A DNA stretch of 64,000 nucleotides from Planktothrix rubescens CCAP 1459/22. GTDB lineage: Bacteria > Cyanobacteriota > Cyanobacteriia > Cyanobacteriales > Microcoleaceae. Under the pieces are notes generated by a model that did no database searches, had not been told where the DNA came from, and saw only the letters and a list, made by a program, of their open reading frames with translations. Where the stretch lies: contig LR882958.1 of NCBI GenBank assembly GCA_904830895.1, positions 2,908,001 to 2,972,000 on the forward strand, read 5' to 3'. Both the position numbers and the translations under genes were made by a program. Below, piece by piece: positions 9,489 through 18,059 of this stretch; the first letter of the stretch is position 1; the number at the start of each line of letters is the position of its first letter.

Positions 9489-10733
9489 ATGTCTAAAGCT
9501 TTACCTGATGTCTTCTCTCCCGCCCGTTGGCCGTTTGAACTGAGTCAGTTACCCCAACCCGCTTATTTAGTCGGGGGTGCTGTGCGAGATGGGTTAGTCG
9601 GTCGCACCGTGACGGATTTGGATTTGGATTTTGTCCTGTTACAAGATGCGGTTCAAACAGCACGAACCCTAGCTAAATATTATGGCGCTGGTTTTGTGTT
9701 ATTGGATGCGGAACGGCAAATTGCCCGGGTTGTCTTTAAAAACATAACGGTTGACTTTGCTCAAGCTGAAGGCAATAGTTTAGAACAGGATTTACGTCGC
9801 CGGGATTTTACTGTAAATGCGATCGCTTTTGATCCCTTTACAAAAACCTTTATTGATCCTAACAAGGGTCAAGAAGATTTACAACGGCGTTTAATTAAAA
9901 TGATTTCTCCTGACAATTTGCAAGATGATCCCTTACGATTATTAAGGGGATATCGTCAAGCGGCTCAATTAGGATTTGAAATTGAGGCTGAAACAAAGGC
10001 TGCAATTCAAGTATTTTCCCCGTTGTTAAGTCAAGTTGCAGTTGAGCGCATTCGCACGGAATTAGTCTATTTATTAAATACCCCCAACGCCACGAATATA
10101 ATACAACAATCTTGGGAAGTGGGCTTAATTTCTCCTTGGTTTAATAACGCAAATCAACAGTTTCAGCAATTATTACAGATGGATTTATCGGCGAAAAAAT
10201 TAGGAAAAATTTATCCCCAATTATCCCAGGAATTATCCCAAGGATTACGGGAAACTTTAAAAATATCGCTTTTGGGAATAGCAAAATTAAGTTGTTTATG
10301 CAATCAAAATACAACTCTAGCTGAAGCGGAATTATTAAAGTTGAAGTTTAGTAAAATAGAATTAAAAAGTGTTTTAGCAATTCTCAAGGGTCAATCGCAA
10401 ATCAATCTTTTGAAAACCAGAGCATTATCTTTAAGAGAACAATATTTTCTATTCCAAGGGTTAGGAATATTATTTCCGGCTTTAATTGTTAGTGCGATGG
10501 CGGCTGGATTTTCCTTAGATAGTCTTTCCCCTTTAATTAATCGTTATCTCAATTCTGATGATCCTGTCGCCTATCCGCAATTATTATTAACTGGGAATGA
10601 ATTAATGGAAGCATTAAACTTACGTCCGAGTCCTAAAATTGGAGAACTTTTATTAGAAATTCAGTTAGGACAAATTGAAGGGAAAGTCACAACGATTGAA
10701 GAAGCGATCGCTTTTGCTCAAAAATTATTATAA
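9489..10733 (+). CDS. cca: CCA tRNA nucleotidyltransferase / poly(A) polymerase family protein
   Basis: This class II nucleotidyltransferase adds C and/or A to tRNA 3' ends. The ATG at 9489 (MSKALPDVF) is preferred over the upstream TTG at 9474. Motifs are AYLVGGAVRDGLVGR (about residues 25-39), the catalytic pair DLDLD (about 46-50), RRDFTVNAIAFDP (about 113-125) and a helical RNA-binding region ending with the RPSPKIGELLLEIQLGQIEG segment. The 414-residue length is normal. Some cyanobacteria split CC- and A-addition between two enzymes, so the full CCA activity is inferred. Confidence 0.88.
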   Translation: MSKALPDVFSPARWPFELSQLPQPAYLVGGAVRDGLVGRTVTDLDLDFVLLQDAVQTARTLAKYYGAGFVLLDAERQIARVVFKNITVDFAQAEGNSLEQDLRRRDFTVNAIAFDPFTKTFIDPNKGQEDLQRRLIKMISPDNLQDDPLRLLRGYRQAAQLGFEIEAETKAAIQVFSPLLSQVAVERIRTELVYLLNTPNATNIIQQSWEVGLISPWFNNANQQFQQLLQMDLSAKKLGKIYPQLSQELSQGLRETLKISLLGIAKLSCLCNQNTTLAEAELLKLKFSKIELKSVLAILKGQSQINLLKTRALSLREQYFLFQGLGILFPALIVSAMAAGFSLDSLSPLINRYLNSDDPVAYPQLLLTGNELMEALNLRPSPKIGELLLEIQLGQIEGKVTTIEEAIAFAQKLL

Positions 10734-10734
10734 G

Positions 10735-10902
10735 ATGGCATCGGACTTTTTCCCCCGTCCTGCTAATCCCCCCACTACCAATAAACTAAATAGTCCAAAC
10801 CAGCCGAATTTCATGCAATATTTCACTCAAATAAATCAACCCGAATTCAACAACTTTTTTAATAATCCCGATAATAATGGGTTTCCTGTTTATCCCCGTT
10901 AG
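10735..10902 (+). CDS. Possible small proline/asparagine-rich protein
   Basis: A 55-codon frame starts one base after the stop of the preceding gene and overlaps the 3' end of the convergent tyrosine-kinase gene by 44 bp. It reads MASDFFPRPANPPTTNK and ends NNGFPVYPR, with no recognised domain. Translational coupling to the preceding gene is the only support; it may be chance. Confidence 0.25.
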   Translation: MASDFFPRPANPPTTNKLNSPNQPNFMQYFTQINQPEFNNFFNNPDNNGFPVYPR

Positions 10903-13135
10903 CAACCATTCCTAATACGGGAACCCCGGCGGTGTTAATTTCTCTCAAGGCTAAACTAAAGGCTTCTCGGTCGGTTTTTCCTAAACCTACAACCATCATT
11001 AACCCATCGGTATGAGGGGCTAATAAATTGGCATCGGCTAACCCTAAAATTGGGGCGGTATCGTAGATAATTAAATCGTAGGATTCCTGCAATTGTTTCA
11101 TTAACTCCTGCATCGGTTTTGAGGATAATAACCGAGTCGGGTCGGGATAGAATTGTCCGGCGGTTAACACTGATAAATTCGCCTCTGAAGTGACCTGTTT
11201 AATCACGGTTTTAAAATCTAATTTTTGAGTTAAAATATTAGTTAATCCCAATTGATTTGTGATTTCTAATAGGGTATGAATCCGAGGACAACGCAGGTCA
11301 GCATCGACTAATAAAACCCGTTGACCCATGGCGGCGGCTCCCTGGGCTAAATTCATAGCAATGGTTGATTTTCCATCGGCGGGAGTGGCGGAAGTAATCA
11401 CACAAGAGCGCACAGAACCTTCAGGGTTTAAGAGACGTAAATTAGTATTTAAAGCTCGGAATGCCTCTTGGAATGGACTACAAGCGGGGTAGGTGAGATC
11501 AGAAATATCAATAATTGGTGCAACTGAACCGGGAAGGATTAAGGCTTCATTACTAGCTGGAATTACCCCTAATAATGGTAAAGAAATCCTATCGGTAACT
11601 TCGTGGGTTGTACGATAAACATTGTTAAATCGTTCTAGGATTTGAGCCGTAATTACCCCTAAAAATAACCCAGCTAATCCCCCTAGAGCTAGATTTAAAG
11701 GAACATTAGGAGAAACCGTAATTAATTCTCCATTTATATTACTGGGAATCCGAGGATGGGCAATTAATTCCCAAGGTTCCGACTTGACTTTAGGAACAAC
11801 TTGGAGTTGCATTTCTTGAGATTTATTATTCAGTTCTGTTAATTGATTTGTAGTATTTTTTAACTGTTGTTGTAAATCATTATATCGACCCAAAACCCCT
11901 GGAAATACTTGAGAATATTGGTTAAATTGTTGAGTGGCTTTTTCTAAAACTTGATTTCTCACCTTCAGCATTTCAATATTATTCGCCGCCAAAATTAACT
12001 GCTGAATTAGTCCCATGCGGATCGAATCTTGAAACCGAATAATATTAGGATCGACTTGATTGGTATTTGAGCCTAATACATTTTTAGCTTCTTTTTCTAA
12101 TAAGGGAAGTATTTGCGATCGCTGATCCAATAAGGCTTGAATTTGCGGTGCTGTTCCTTTAAAACGGGCGGATTCAATCGCTATTTGTGTTTCTAATTTT
12201 AATAACTCTTGAAGTAACCCTTGATATTGGGGAGATTGAGTTAAGGCGGATGCAAGTAACGCTTGTTCTGGTTTTAATCCCAATTGTTTTTGTAAATATT
12301 GATATTGAGATTCTTGTTCAACAAGTTGGGATTGAGCTTCTAATTTTTGAGCTTGTAATTCACTCTTTTGTTTGAATAAATATTCAGTTTGTAGTTTCGG
12401 GTCAATAAAATTATATTGTTGTTGGAGTTTCTCAATTCCTTGTTTAATTTGGGGTAGTTTTTTCTCTAAGGTAGCAATTTGCGCCTGAATTAATTTTAAT
12501 TGCTGTTCTTTTTGTTGATCTTTTACATCTTTAGGATGACTATATTTCAAGTAACCTTCAGCTATTTTTTCTAAAACAAATTGGACTTTTTGAGGTTCGG
12601 AATCTTGATAACTGACTTCAAAAATTCGGGTTTGTTTTAAGGGTTTAATCGCCAGGTTATCATTTCCCCAAAATGTTTGTCCAGTTTTTTGATTAAATAG
12701 AGAATCATAAGTAACTTCAGGATAGCGGGTTTGAATCCCTTTGAGAATTCCCGACATTAATTTGGGACTTTGTAAAATTTCCAGTTGGGAATAATAATCG
12801 AGGTCTGAATTTTTTTCTGAATTCGAGTCTAAGCTCCCCTCGTTTTCGGAGGGTTGGGGGGGGGAAGTTTGGGGATTAGTTTCAACTAAAATTTGAAATG
12901 ACCCTTTATATTCCGGGGTTAGATTAATTGTCCACAGATAAACTCCAGCAGTAACGGCCGTTGTCACCCCTAAAACAGCAATCGCTCGTTTCCATAAAAC
13001 CTGAAAAAAATTAGATTTTTCTTCATCATATCCAGGGTATAAATCAGGATCATAATATAAAATTTCTCCCGATGGATGTAAGGTTTTTCTAGTATTTTTA
13101 TCAACAGAGAGTTGAGATAATTTTTTATTTTTCAT
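10859..13135 (-). CDS. Polysaccharide biosynthesis tyrosine autokinase (Wzc/CpsCD-like)
   Basis: This inner-membrane co-polymerase with a cytoplasmic BY-kinase domain controls chain length and export of surface polysaccharide. I chose the ATG at 13135 (MKNKKLSQ), because the in-frame extension to 13213 reads through repeat-like DNA. A first membrane helix (about residues 55-75) is followed by a periplasmic Wzz domain with long coiled coils (about 180-440), and a second helix (LALGGLAGLFLGVITA). The kinase domain has Walker A SATPADGKSTIAMNLA, Walker A' VLLVDADLR and Walker B YDLIIYDTAPILG. The C-terminus ends ETHYYRDY, a short tyrosine cluster. It is the partner of the Wza-like gene upstream on the same strand. 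Confidence 0.9.
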   Translation of the reverse strand: MKNKKLSQLSVDKNTRKTLHPSGEILYYDPDLYPGYDEEKSNFFQVLWKRAIAVLGVTTAVTAGVYLWTINLTPEYKGSFQILVETNPQTSPPQPSENEGSLDSNSEKNSDLDYYSQLEILQSPKLMSGILKGIQTRYPEVTYDSLFNQKTGQTFWGNDNLAIKPLKQTRIFEVSYQDSEPQKVQFVLEKIAEGYLKYSHPKDVKDQQKEQQLKLIQAQIATLEKKLPQIKQGIEKLQQQYNFIDPKLQTEYLFKQKSELQAQKLEAQSQLVEQESQYQYLQKQLGLKPEQALLASALTQSPQYQGLLQELLKLETQIAIESARFKGTAPQIQALLDQRSQILPLLEKEAKNVLGSNTNQVDPNIIRFQDSIRMGLIQQLILAANNIEMLKVRNQVLEKATQQFNQYSQVFPGVLGRYNDLQQQLKNTTNQLTELNNKSQEMQLQVVPKVKSEPWELIAHPRIPSNINGELITVSPNVPLNLALGGLAGLFLGVITAQILERFNNVYRTTHEVTDRISLPLLGVIPASNEALILPGSVAPIIDISDLTYPACSPFQEAFRALNTNLRLLNPEGSVRSCVITSATPADGKSTIAMNLAQGAAAMGQRVLLVDADLRCPRIHTLLEITNQLGLTNILTQKLDFKTVIKQVTSEANLSVLTAGQFYPDPTRLLSSKPMQELMKQLQESYDLIIYDTAPILGLADANLLAPHTDGLMMVVGLGKTDREAFSLALREINTAGVPVLGMVANGDKQETHYYRDY

Positions 13136-13280
13136 ATTAATTTTTGGGGTAATTTCAACAATTTCAGTTTTGTATAGCAGTCGCCATAAGTTTAGAATCT
13201 GGATTCTCGCCAAAGCGGGAATGACATCCCATTTTCACACCGGATATAATATAGCTTATAAATCTTGTCCTCCTGTTCCC

Positions 13281-13320
13281 TCCCACCCTAGCCCCCCGTG
13301 CACGGGGGGTTTGGGAGGCT
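13281..13320. repeat. GC-rich palindromic repeat, copy 1
   Basis: A perfect 18-bp palindrome CCCCCCGTGCACGGGGGG is flanked by CCCTAG and TTTGGGAGG. Near-identical copies occur at 16149-16188 and 24281-24320. Here it lies between the two polysaccharide export genes. Confidence 0.85.
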
Positions 13321-13333
13321 GTTCCCTCTCCTA

Positions 13334-14866
13334 TTAAAAAATATTCACAAATCGAAAAAGCCCTAAAAAGTTGTTAATCGGACTTAACGAATTTAACACA
13401 GTTCCTAAACCCTCTCGGAAAGCCGCCCCCCCAGAACGACCAACGACAATAACATCATTATTTCTCAGGGTTGGGTTAGTTTCCTCATTCACTTGCGCCG
13501 ATAGATTAATCGAAATTTGGCGCCGAGAAACCGTCCCATTCGGATGAATACGAATTAATTCCACTTGTTTTTTATTCGCCCGGGATTCATTAAATCCCCC
13601 CGCTTCCACCAAAGCTTGATTCAAAGCAGTATTGGGAGGGAGACTTTTCGCCCCTGGAGACACCACCTCACCCACCAGACTAATTTTCAGGGTATCGGGA
13701 GAAAAAGAAGCAGCCAATACCTCAGCATTTTGTTGACTTTCGGCCGTTGTCGCCGTTGGAACTACAATCGTATCGCCCTGTTGTAACATCGCATCTTGGC
13801 TCAAATCTCCTTCTTGTAACAGTTTCCATAAATCTACAGTAATCTTTTGTTCGGTTCCAGTGCGGGTCAGACGTCGTACCTGAATATTACGGATATCCGC
13901 GCCCGGAGTAATTCCCCCCGCCATTTTCAGTGCTTTCGTCACCGTAAACAGTCCCCCAGTCGTCGCCACTGAACCTTCAGAGGGTTGACCGGGTTCAGAG
14001 GGAATTCTGGGAACCGTTTCTAAGGTTAGGGTATGGGTTCCGGGGCGATTTACCGCACCAACCACAGCAACATTTATGGGTTGATTATTATTACTAGCAA
14101 AATTAGCCGTAATTAATTGGGAAGATTCCGCCGCATTATGTTCGGTATTGGTGGGAATATAAATCGTATCCCCGTCCCGCAGGGTAATATCCTGACGTAA
14201 ATCTCCCGTTTGTAGGAGTTCCCACAAATCCAAATTGATAATTTTTTCCCCCCCAGTTCCACTTGAGCGCCGAATTTTTACCTGTCGCATATCCGCGCTA
14301 GGGGTAATTCCTCCAGCCATTTGTAATACCCTTGTAATTGTGGGTAAACGTCCCCCTGTACCCGATACTTCTGGGGTTCCCATCATAGGGTTATTCGGGG
14401 TCGTAGCTGCGGACGGAGAGACAATATAAGACCCCGGACGTTGAACTTCTCCCGTCACCGCCACTTGTAGAGGACGGGCGGCGATTAATTTAAGAGCTAA
14501 AATCGGCCGTTGTAAATATTCTCCATAGCGCTGTTGAATTATTGCCGTTACTTGGTCTACCGTCATTCCTTGAACTGAAATATTACCAATTAAAGGCAAA
14601 TTCACAGAACCATCAATCGAGACTTGATGATGACCATTATTACCACTATATTCAGGAACATTAAAAATATCGAGTTGCAGCAAATCTCCTGGGCCTAGGG
14701 TATAACTCGTATCACTTGGAGGAATATTAACTATCGGTTGAGGAACTGGCCCTTGGGCTTGGGCGATGGGAATATGTCCCAAAATGACAGCAACCGGAAG
14801 CCAAACCCCCCATAAACCCAAGAAATTAGCAGTTATTTTAGATTTTGAAGATAGAATCTTTACCAT
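13334..14866 (-). CDS. Polysaccharide export protein with SLBB domains (Wza-like)
   Basis: This outer-membrane polysaccharide export component pairs with the Wzc-like kinase downstream. I place the start at 14866 (MVKILSSKSK), since the longer frame to 14956 would translate two copies of a palindromic repeat (giving [10 protein letters not shown] twice). A signal sequence ends near PIAQAQG. The poly_export domain starts at YTLGPGDLLQLDIFNVPEYSG, and three SLBB-type segments follow (TGEVQRPGSYIV, VGAVNRPGTHTL, VGEVVSPGAKSL). The first two share a repeated GGITP.AD.R motif. The length of 510 residues is larger than E. coli Wza but normal for cyanobacterial forms. Confidence 0.9.
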   Translation of the reverse strand: MVKILSSKSKITANFLGLWGVWLPVAVILGHIPIAQAQGPVPQPIVNIPPSDTSYTLGPGDLLQLDIFNVPEYSGNNGHHQVSIDGSVNLPLIGNISVQGMTVDQVTAIIQQRYGEYLQRPILALKLIAARPLQVAVTGEVQRPGSYIVSPSAATTPNNPMMGTPEVSGTGGRLPTITRVLQMAGGITPSADMRQVKIRRSSGTGGEKIINLDLWELLQTGDLRQDITLRDGDTIYIPTNTEHNAAESSQLITANFASNNNQPINVAVVGAVNRPGTHTLTLETVPRIPSEPGQPSEGSVATTGGLFTVTKALKMAGGITPGADIRNIQVRRLTRTGTEQKITVDLWKLLQEGDLSQDAMLQQGDTIVVPTATTAESQQNAEVLAASFSPDTLKISLVGEVVSPGAKSLPPNTALNQALVEAGGFNESRANKKQVELIRIHPNGTVSRRQISINLSAQVNEETNPTLRNNDVIVVGRSGGAAFREGLGTVLNSLSPINNFLGLFRFVNIF

Positions 14867-14884
14867 TATATCCCAATAAAATAA

Positions 14885-14945
14885 AAGTAGTAAGCCCTTC
14901 AGGGCTTCTTCCCAAAGTAGTAAGCCCTTTAGGGCTTCTTCCCAA
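14885..14945. repeat. Tandem pair of AAGCCCTTCAGGGCTT palindromes
   Basis: Two copies of a 30-bp unit (AGTAGTAAGCCCTTCAGGGC then TTCTTCCCAA, the second with TTTAGGGC) lie directly upstream of the Wza-like start. Related single copies occur at 15003-15020 and 32447-32467. Confidence 0.85.
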
Positions 14946-15002
14946 GGATTATGCAAAAAACATAAGTTAGATAGATGCCGTCGGTAATTACTTTTAGCGG
15001 AT

Positions 15003-15020
15003 TAAGCCCTGAAGGGCTTA
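15003..15020. repeat. TAAGCCCTGAAGGGCTTA palindrome
   Basis: This is an 18-bp near-perfect palindrome of the same family as the tandem pair at 14885. It supplies the stop codon of the ribbon-helix-helix gene read on the minus strand. Confidence 0.75.
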
Positions 15021-15191
15021 CAACAACCTCGCACAAAGCCCACGCACTTCAGTCGTGGGATGTAGTGTGAGGGTTTTAATGTAATCCCTAAGAACTTCAG
15101 CCATTGATAATCCTTCTGATTCAGCATGACTTTTGAGACGTTCATATTCTTTCTCGTTAACATTAAACTGAATTTTCTTTTCCCTTGACAT
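15018..15191 (-). CDS. Small ribbon-helix-helix (CopG-like) protein
   Basis: A 57-residue frame reads MSREKKIQFNVNEKEYERLK, then a helix, then GLSMAEVLRDYIKTL. The pattern of a short basic beta strand (KKIQFNVN), helix, turn (EGLS) and second helix is that of MetJ/Arc/CopG DNA-binding proteins. The last third (from HPTTEVRGL) is encoded by a hairpin, CCCACG...CGTGGG (15039-15059). It is short, but the amino-acid pattern is strong. Such genes accompany TnpB-type elements or toxin-antitoxin loci; here no partner gene survives. Confidence 0.6.
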   Translation of the reverse strand: MSREKKIQFNVNEKEYERLKSHAESEGLSMAEVLRDYIKTLTLHPTTEVRGLCARLL

Positions 15192-15540
15192 ACTCTATTT
15201 AAGACTCTATTATCAGAGTATAGCAAGGATGTTCCTCGCTTATCTGGTCAGATGTTCTGACCTCCTTAAAAACAAGTTGTCAATGGCGAGAAAAAGGCAA
15301 CCACTGTGATTATCCCTATTGACTACAGAAAGCTCCGAAAAATCTTGGCAGAGCCAAAGACTGTAATAGTCGTGTGCCGTCAATTGGGACGAGGTACTTG
15401 GCATTCCTCAGAGTCTCGTACTCTCCTCTAATATTGCTGTGAAGCAATTCTGGAAACAGTAGGGGGCAACTCCATGAATACCGAGCAATCGGGGCTAGAC
15501 AGGAGAATCCCACGCGGTTCACCCGTGGGAGTGTCAATAC
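15192..15540. mobile_element. Candidate IS200/IS605-family relic (right-end-like sequence)
   Basis: This 400-bp gap has no intact gene. Its right part ends in a hairpin, TCCCACG-loop-CGTGGGA (15508-15530), followed by GTGTCAA. That is the style of subterminal hairpins at ends of cyanobacterial IS200/IS605 (TnpB) elements. A matching CCCACG hairpin lies at 15039-15059 in the adjacent small gene. No TnpA or TnpB frame is readable between them, so this would be a deletion derivative. The family call rests on recalled end structure, not a database match. Confidence 0.4.
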
Positions 15541-15595
15541 TGGGTTCTATTTTAGTCGATAATTTTTGGATTGTTTTTTTTGTTAACAAATAGCT

Positions 15596-17410
15596 ATGAA
15601 TCAGTTACAAGCAGATGTTTTAGTTGTTGGAGGCGGAACTGGAGGGACAGCCGCCGCATTGCAAGCCGCCCGTCGGGGGGCAAAAACAATTTTAGTTAGT
15701 CAATGGCCGATGTTAGGAGGAATGTTAACTTCTGCGGGCGTTGTTGCACCAGATGGTAATGAATTAGCAGCATTTCAAACTGGAATTTGGGGGGCATTTT
15801 TACGCGAATTAAACCACCGTCAACCCCAAGGTTTAGATAATGCTTGGGTGAGTTTCTTTACCTATCATCCCCAAATAGGAGCTAATATTTTTGCCGATTG
15901 GGTTAAAGCAGAACCTAATTTATTATGGATACCTGAACAAGAACCTTTAGAAGTTATTAAACAAGGGAATAAAATTACAGAGGTTAGATTTAATTCCTGT
16001 ACTATTCATGCTAAAATTATATTAGATGGGACGGAATTAGGCGACCTTTTAGAACTCGCAGAAATTCCCTATCGTTGGGGATGGGAACCCAAAGACCAAT
16101 GGCAAGAACCCAGCGCCCCAATTGAGCTATCAACATTAATGAAAACTACCCCCCCTAAGCCCCCCGTGCACGGGGGGTTTGGGGGGGTTCAAGCTCCAAC
16201 CTGGGTTTTTATCATGCAGGATTTTGGAGAAGGTAACATAGCACCAGAAATTGATATTCCCCCCATTAATACCCCGGAATTATTTACTAATGCTTGGCAA
16301 AATTATGATATAGAATCATTCCTAAATTATGGTAGATTACCCGACAATAAGTTTATGATTAACTGGCCGATACAGGGCAATGATTATGATCAAAATTTAG
16401 ATAGGTTAATCGGTTCAAACTCTGAGCGTTTGCAATTCTGGCAAGAAAGTTTTTACCATAGCCTGAGTTTTGCCCGATTTATTCAAATAAAATTAGGACG
16501 CAGATATGGATTAGCAACGGGAACTTTTCCTATAGAAAATCGACCTAATTTTAATATTAATCCTGATATTTTATCGGCTTTTGCTCTCCATCCTTACTAT
16601 CGAGAAAGTCGCCGAATTGAAGGATTAAAAACAATTATAGAACAAGATATTTTACCGATTGAAAATGGTTATACTGCTCCCTTACCTTTAAATGAAGCCG
16701 GAGAATGTGAAGCGATCGCGATCGGAAATTACGCTAATGATCATCATTATACCCAATTTCAATTAACCCTACAACCTAAAAGTTTACGTTGGGGTGGACG
16801 GTGGACAGGAACCCCTTTTACTATTCCCTATCGAGCTTCAATTCCGATTAATACCGACAATTTATTAGTCTGTGAAAAAAATATTTGCGTTTCCCATATT
16901 GCTAATGGTGCAACCCGTTTACAACCTGTGGTTTTAGGCATTGGACAAGCCGCGGGAATGGCCGCAGCTTTATGTATTGAACAGGGAATACAACCCCAAG
17001 AATTATCAGTGAGAACCTTACAAAATGCCCTATTAACTGATATAATTGCCCCCCAAGCAGTAATTCCTTTATTTAATTTACCACCCGATCATCCCGATTG
17101 GTTGCACTGGCAATATTATTATTTAGAGCATCCCGAATTATATCCCATTGATGGTAATTGTCCGGCATCCTCAAACCCTCGTTATCCTGCTAAAAATAGT
17201 CACGCCTTCGAGGGTATTTTCCAGCGTCAGAGTCACCAAGACTATCGTTTTACCCTAACTCAAGGACAGTTTACAGGTCAAACCTGGAAATTAGTCACCC
17301 TATACCCAGAAATCAACGAACAATTACAAAATATTCCCACTCCTTCCTTCCTAAAAGTTTTCGGGCGTTTAAATTTTTCCGGTAACTGGTTAATTTTAGA
17401 GGGGTTATAG
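15596..17410 (+). CDS. FAD-dependent oxidoreductase (FAD_oxidored family) carrying an in-frame repeat
   Basis: This 604-residue flavoprotein has the dinucleotide-binding motif at the N-terminus (VLVVGGGTGGTAAALQAARRG, here VVGGGTGGTAAALQ). It also has an FAD-dependent family C-terminal region with ATRLQPVVLGIGQAAGMAAA. The substrate is unknown; related proteins are annotated only as FAD-dependent oxidoreductases and often carry a xanthan-lyase-like tag. Between about residues 185 and 198 the gene contains the GC-rich palindromic repeat (16149-16188), translated as TPPKPPVHGGFGGV. The insertion keeps the frame open, presumably as a surface loop. The ATG at 15596 follows an AT-rich leader with no clear Shine-Dalgarno. 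Confidence 0.85.
   Translation: MNQLQADVLVVGGGTGGTAAALQAARRGAKTILVSQWPMLGGMLTSAGVVAPDGNELAAFQTGIWGAFLRELNHRQPQGLDNAWVSFFTYHPQIGANIFADWVKAEPNLLWIPEQEPLEVIKQGNKITEVRFNSCTIHAKIILDGTELGDLLELAEIPYRWGWEPKDQWQEPSAPIELSTLMKTTPPKPPVHGGFGGVQAPTWVFIMQDFGEGNIAPEIDIPPINTPELFTNAWQNYDIESFLNYGRLPDNKFMINWPIQGNDYDQNLDRLIGSNSERLQFWQESFYHSLSFARFIQIKLGRRYGLATGTFPIENRPNFNINPDILSAFALHPYYRESRRIEGLKTIIEQDILPIENGYTAPLPLNEAGECEAIAIGNYANDHHYTQFQLTLQPKSLRWGGRWTGTPFTIPYRASIPINTDNLLVCEKNICVSHIANGATRLQPVVLGIGQAAGMAAALCIEQGIQPQELSVRTLQNALLTDIIAPQAVIPLFNLPPDHPDWLHWQYYYLEHPELYPIDGNCPASSNPRYPAKNSHAFEGIFQRQSHQDYRFTLTQGQFTGQTWKLVTLYPEINEQLQNIPTPSFLKVFGRLNFSGNWLILEGL
16149..16188. repeat. GC-rich palindromic repeat inside a coding sequence, copy 2
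   Basis: This carries the same CCCCCCGTGCACGGGGGG core as at 13291 and 24291, flanked by CCCCCCTAAG and TTTGGGGGGG. It lies inside the FAD oxidoreductase gene without breaking the frame. Confidence 0.9.
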
Positions 17411-17501
17411 CCGGATTTAACAAAAACTTTTGACAGTTATCCCGATCTAAATATTAACGGTTTGTATAAGGAAGTGGACAGACTTAAAGGGACACTTTAT
17501 T

Positions 17502-17729
17502 ATGCAAACCTATACATCTTTAGTTTTATCAGTTTGTTTATCCGTTGGTCTTACTACTAACGCTTTAGCCGCTGGTTCTGCTTCTAATAAATTATCAGAT
17601 GTTCTGAGCACCTCACAATTACTTTCCGCCCGTACAGGACTCAATGGCCCCTACGAACCAGACAGAGGCGGCGGACGTCGGGATTTCCAAGATACAACCC
17701 ACTCTAATGATGTTAATGTTCAACTCTAA
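17502..17729 (+). CDS. Small secreted peptide with RGGGR motif (PatX-like candidate)
   Basis: This is a 75-residue product with a clear signal peptide (MQTYTSLVLSVCLSVGLTTN, cleavage likely after ALA). The short mature part contains GPYEPDRGGGRRDFQDT near the C-terminus. Size, signal peptide and an RGxGR pentapeptide followed by R resemble PatX, the cyanobacterial precursor of an RG(S/T)GR morphogen that acts on HetR. Here the central residue is glycine instead of serine or threonine, so the match is suggestive only. GGGACAC 10 bases upstream may be a weak ribosome site. The gene stands alone. Confidence 0.6.
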   Translation: MQTYTSLVLSVCLSVGLTTNALAAGSASNKLSDVLSTSQLLSARTGLNGPYEPDRGGGRRDFQDTTHSNDVNVQL

Positions 17730-17792
17730 TTATTGATTATGATTGAATATGATTGAAAATAAGTTCTTTCCTAAGATAGATTGTTATTATTT

Positions 17793-18035
17793 ATGCCTAA
17801 TGCCCCTGCCATTGTCACCAGTTTTATCCTAGCTTTCTGGATTAGTACGATTGCCATTCTTGCAGTCCAAAACGCTACACCGATTTCTCTGAGGTTCCTA
17901 TTTTTAGAATCTGTGCAACTTCCAGTCGGTGTGATTCTTGCCTTTAGTGTTGCCCTCGGACTCCTGGGTGCAGCGCTATTCAAGCCCATTGCACAATTAG
18001 GACTCACAACTCAAAACCCAAGAATCAGGAGTTAA
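17793..18035 (+). CDS. LapA-domain (DUF1049) membrane protein
   Basis: This 80-residue protein has two membrane helices (about residues 6-25 and 42-62) joined by the family-typical AVQNATPISLRFLF linker. That is the lipopolysaccharide assembly A-domain pattern seen in many small cyanobacterial proteins. The ATG at 17793 is preferred to the TTG at 17781. Its role is unknown. Confidence 0.75.
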   Translation: MPNAPAIVTSFILAFWISTIAILAVQNATPISLRFLFLESVQLPVGVILAFSVALGLLGAALFKPIAQLGLTTQNPRIRS

Positions 18036-18059
18036 TTATTTCTCTCCCCTAATCCTTAC

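Noticed and set aside
12187-12375. Plus-strand frame of 62 codons inside the tyrosine-autokinase gene
   Set aside because: Antisense to the coiled-coil region; the low-complexity hydrophobic residues come from Gln/Leu codons of the real gene.
15316-15537. Minus-strand frame of 73 codons between the small DNA-binding gene and the FAD gene
   Set aside because: It runs through the element-end hairpin and shows no domain; more likely non-coding IS relic.
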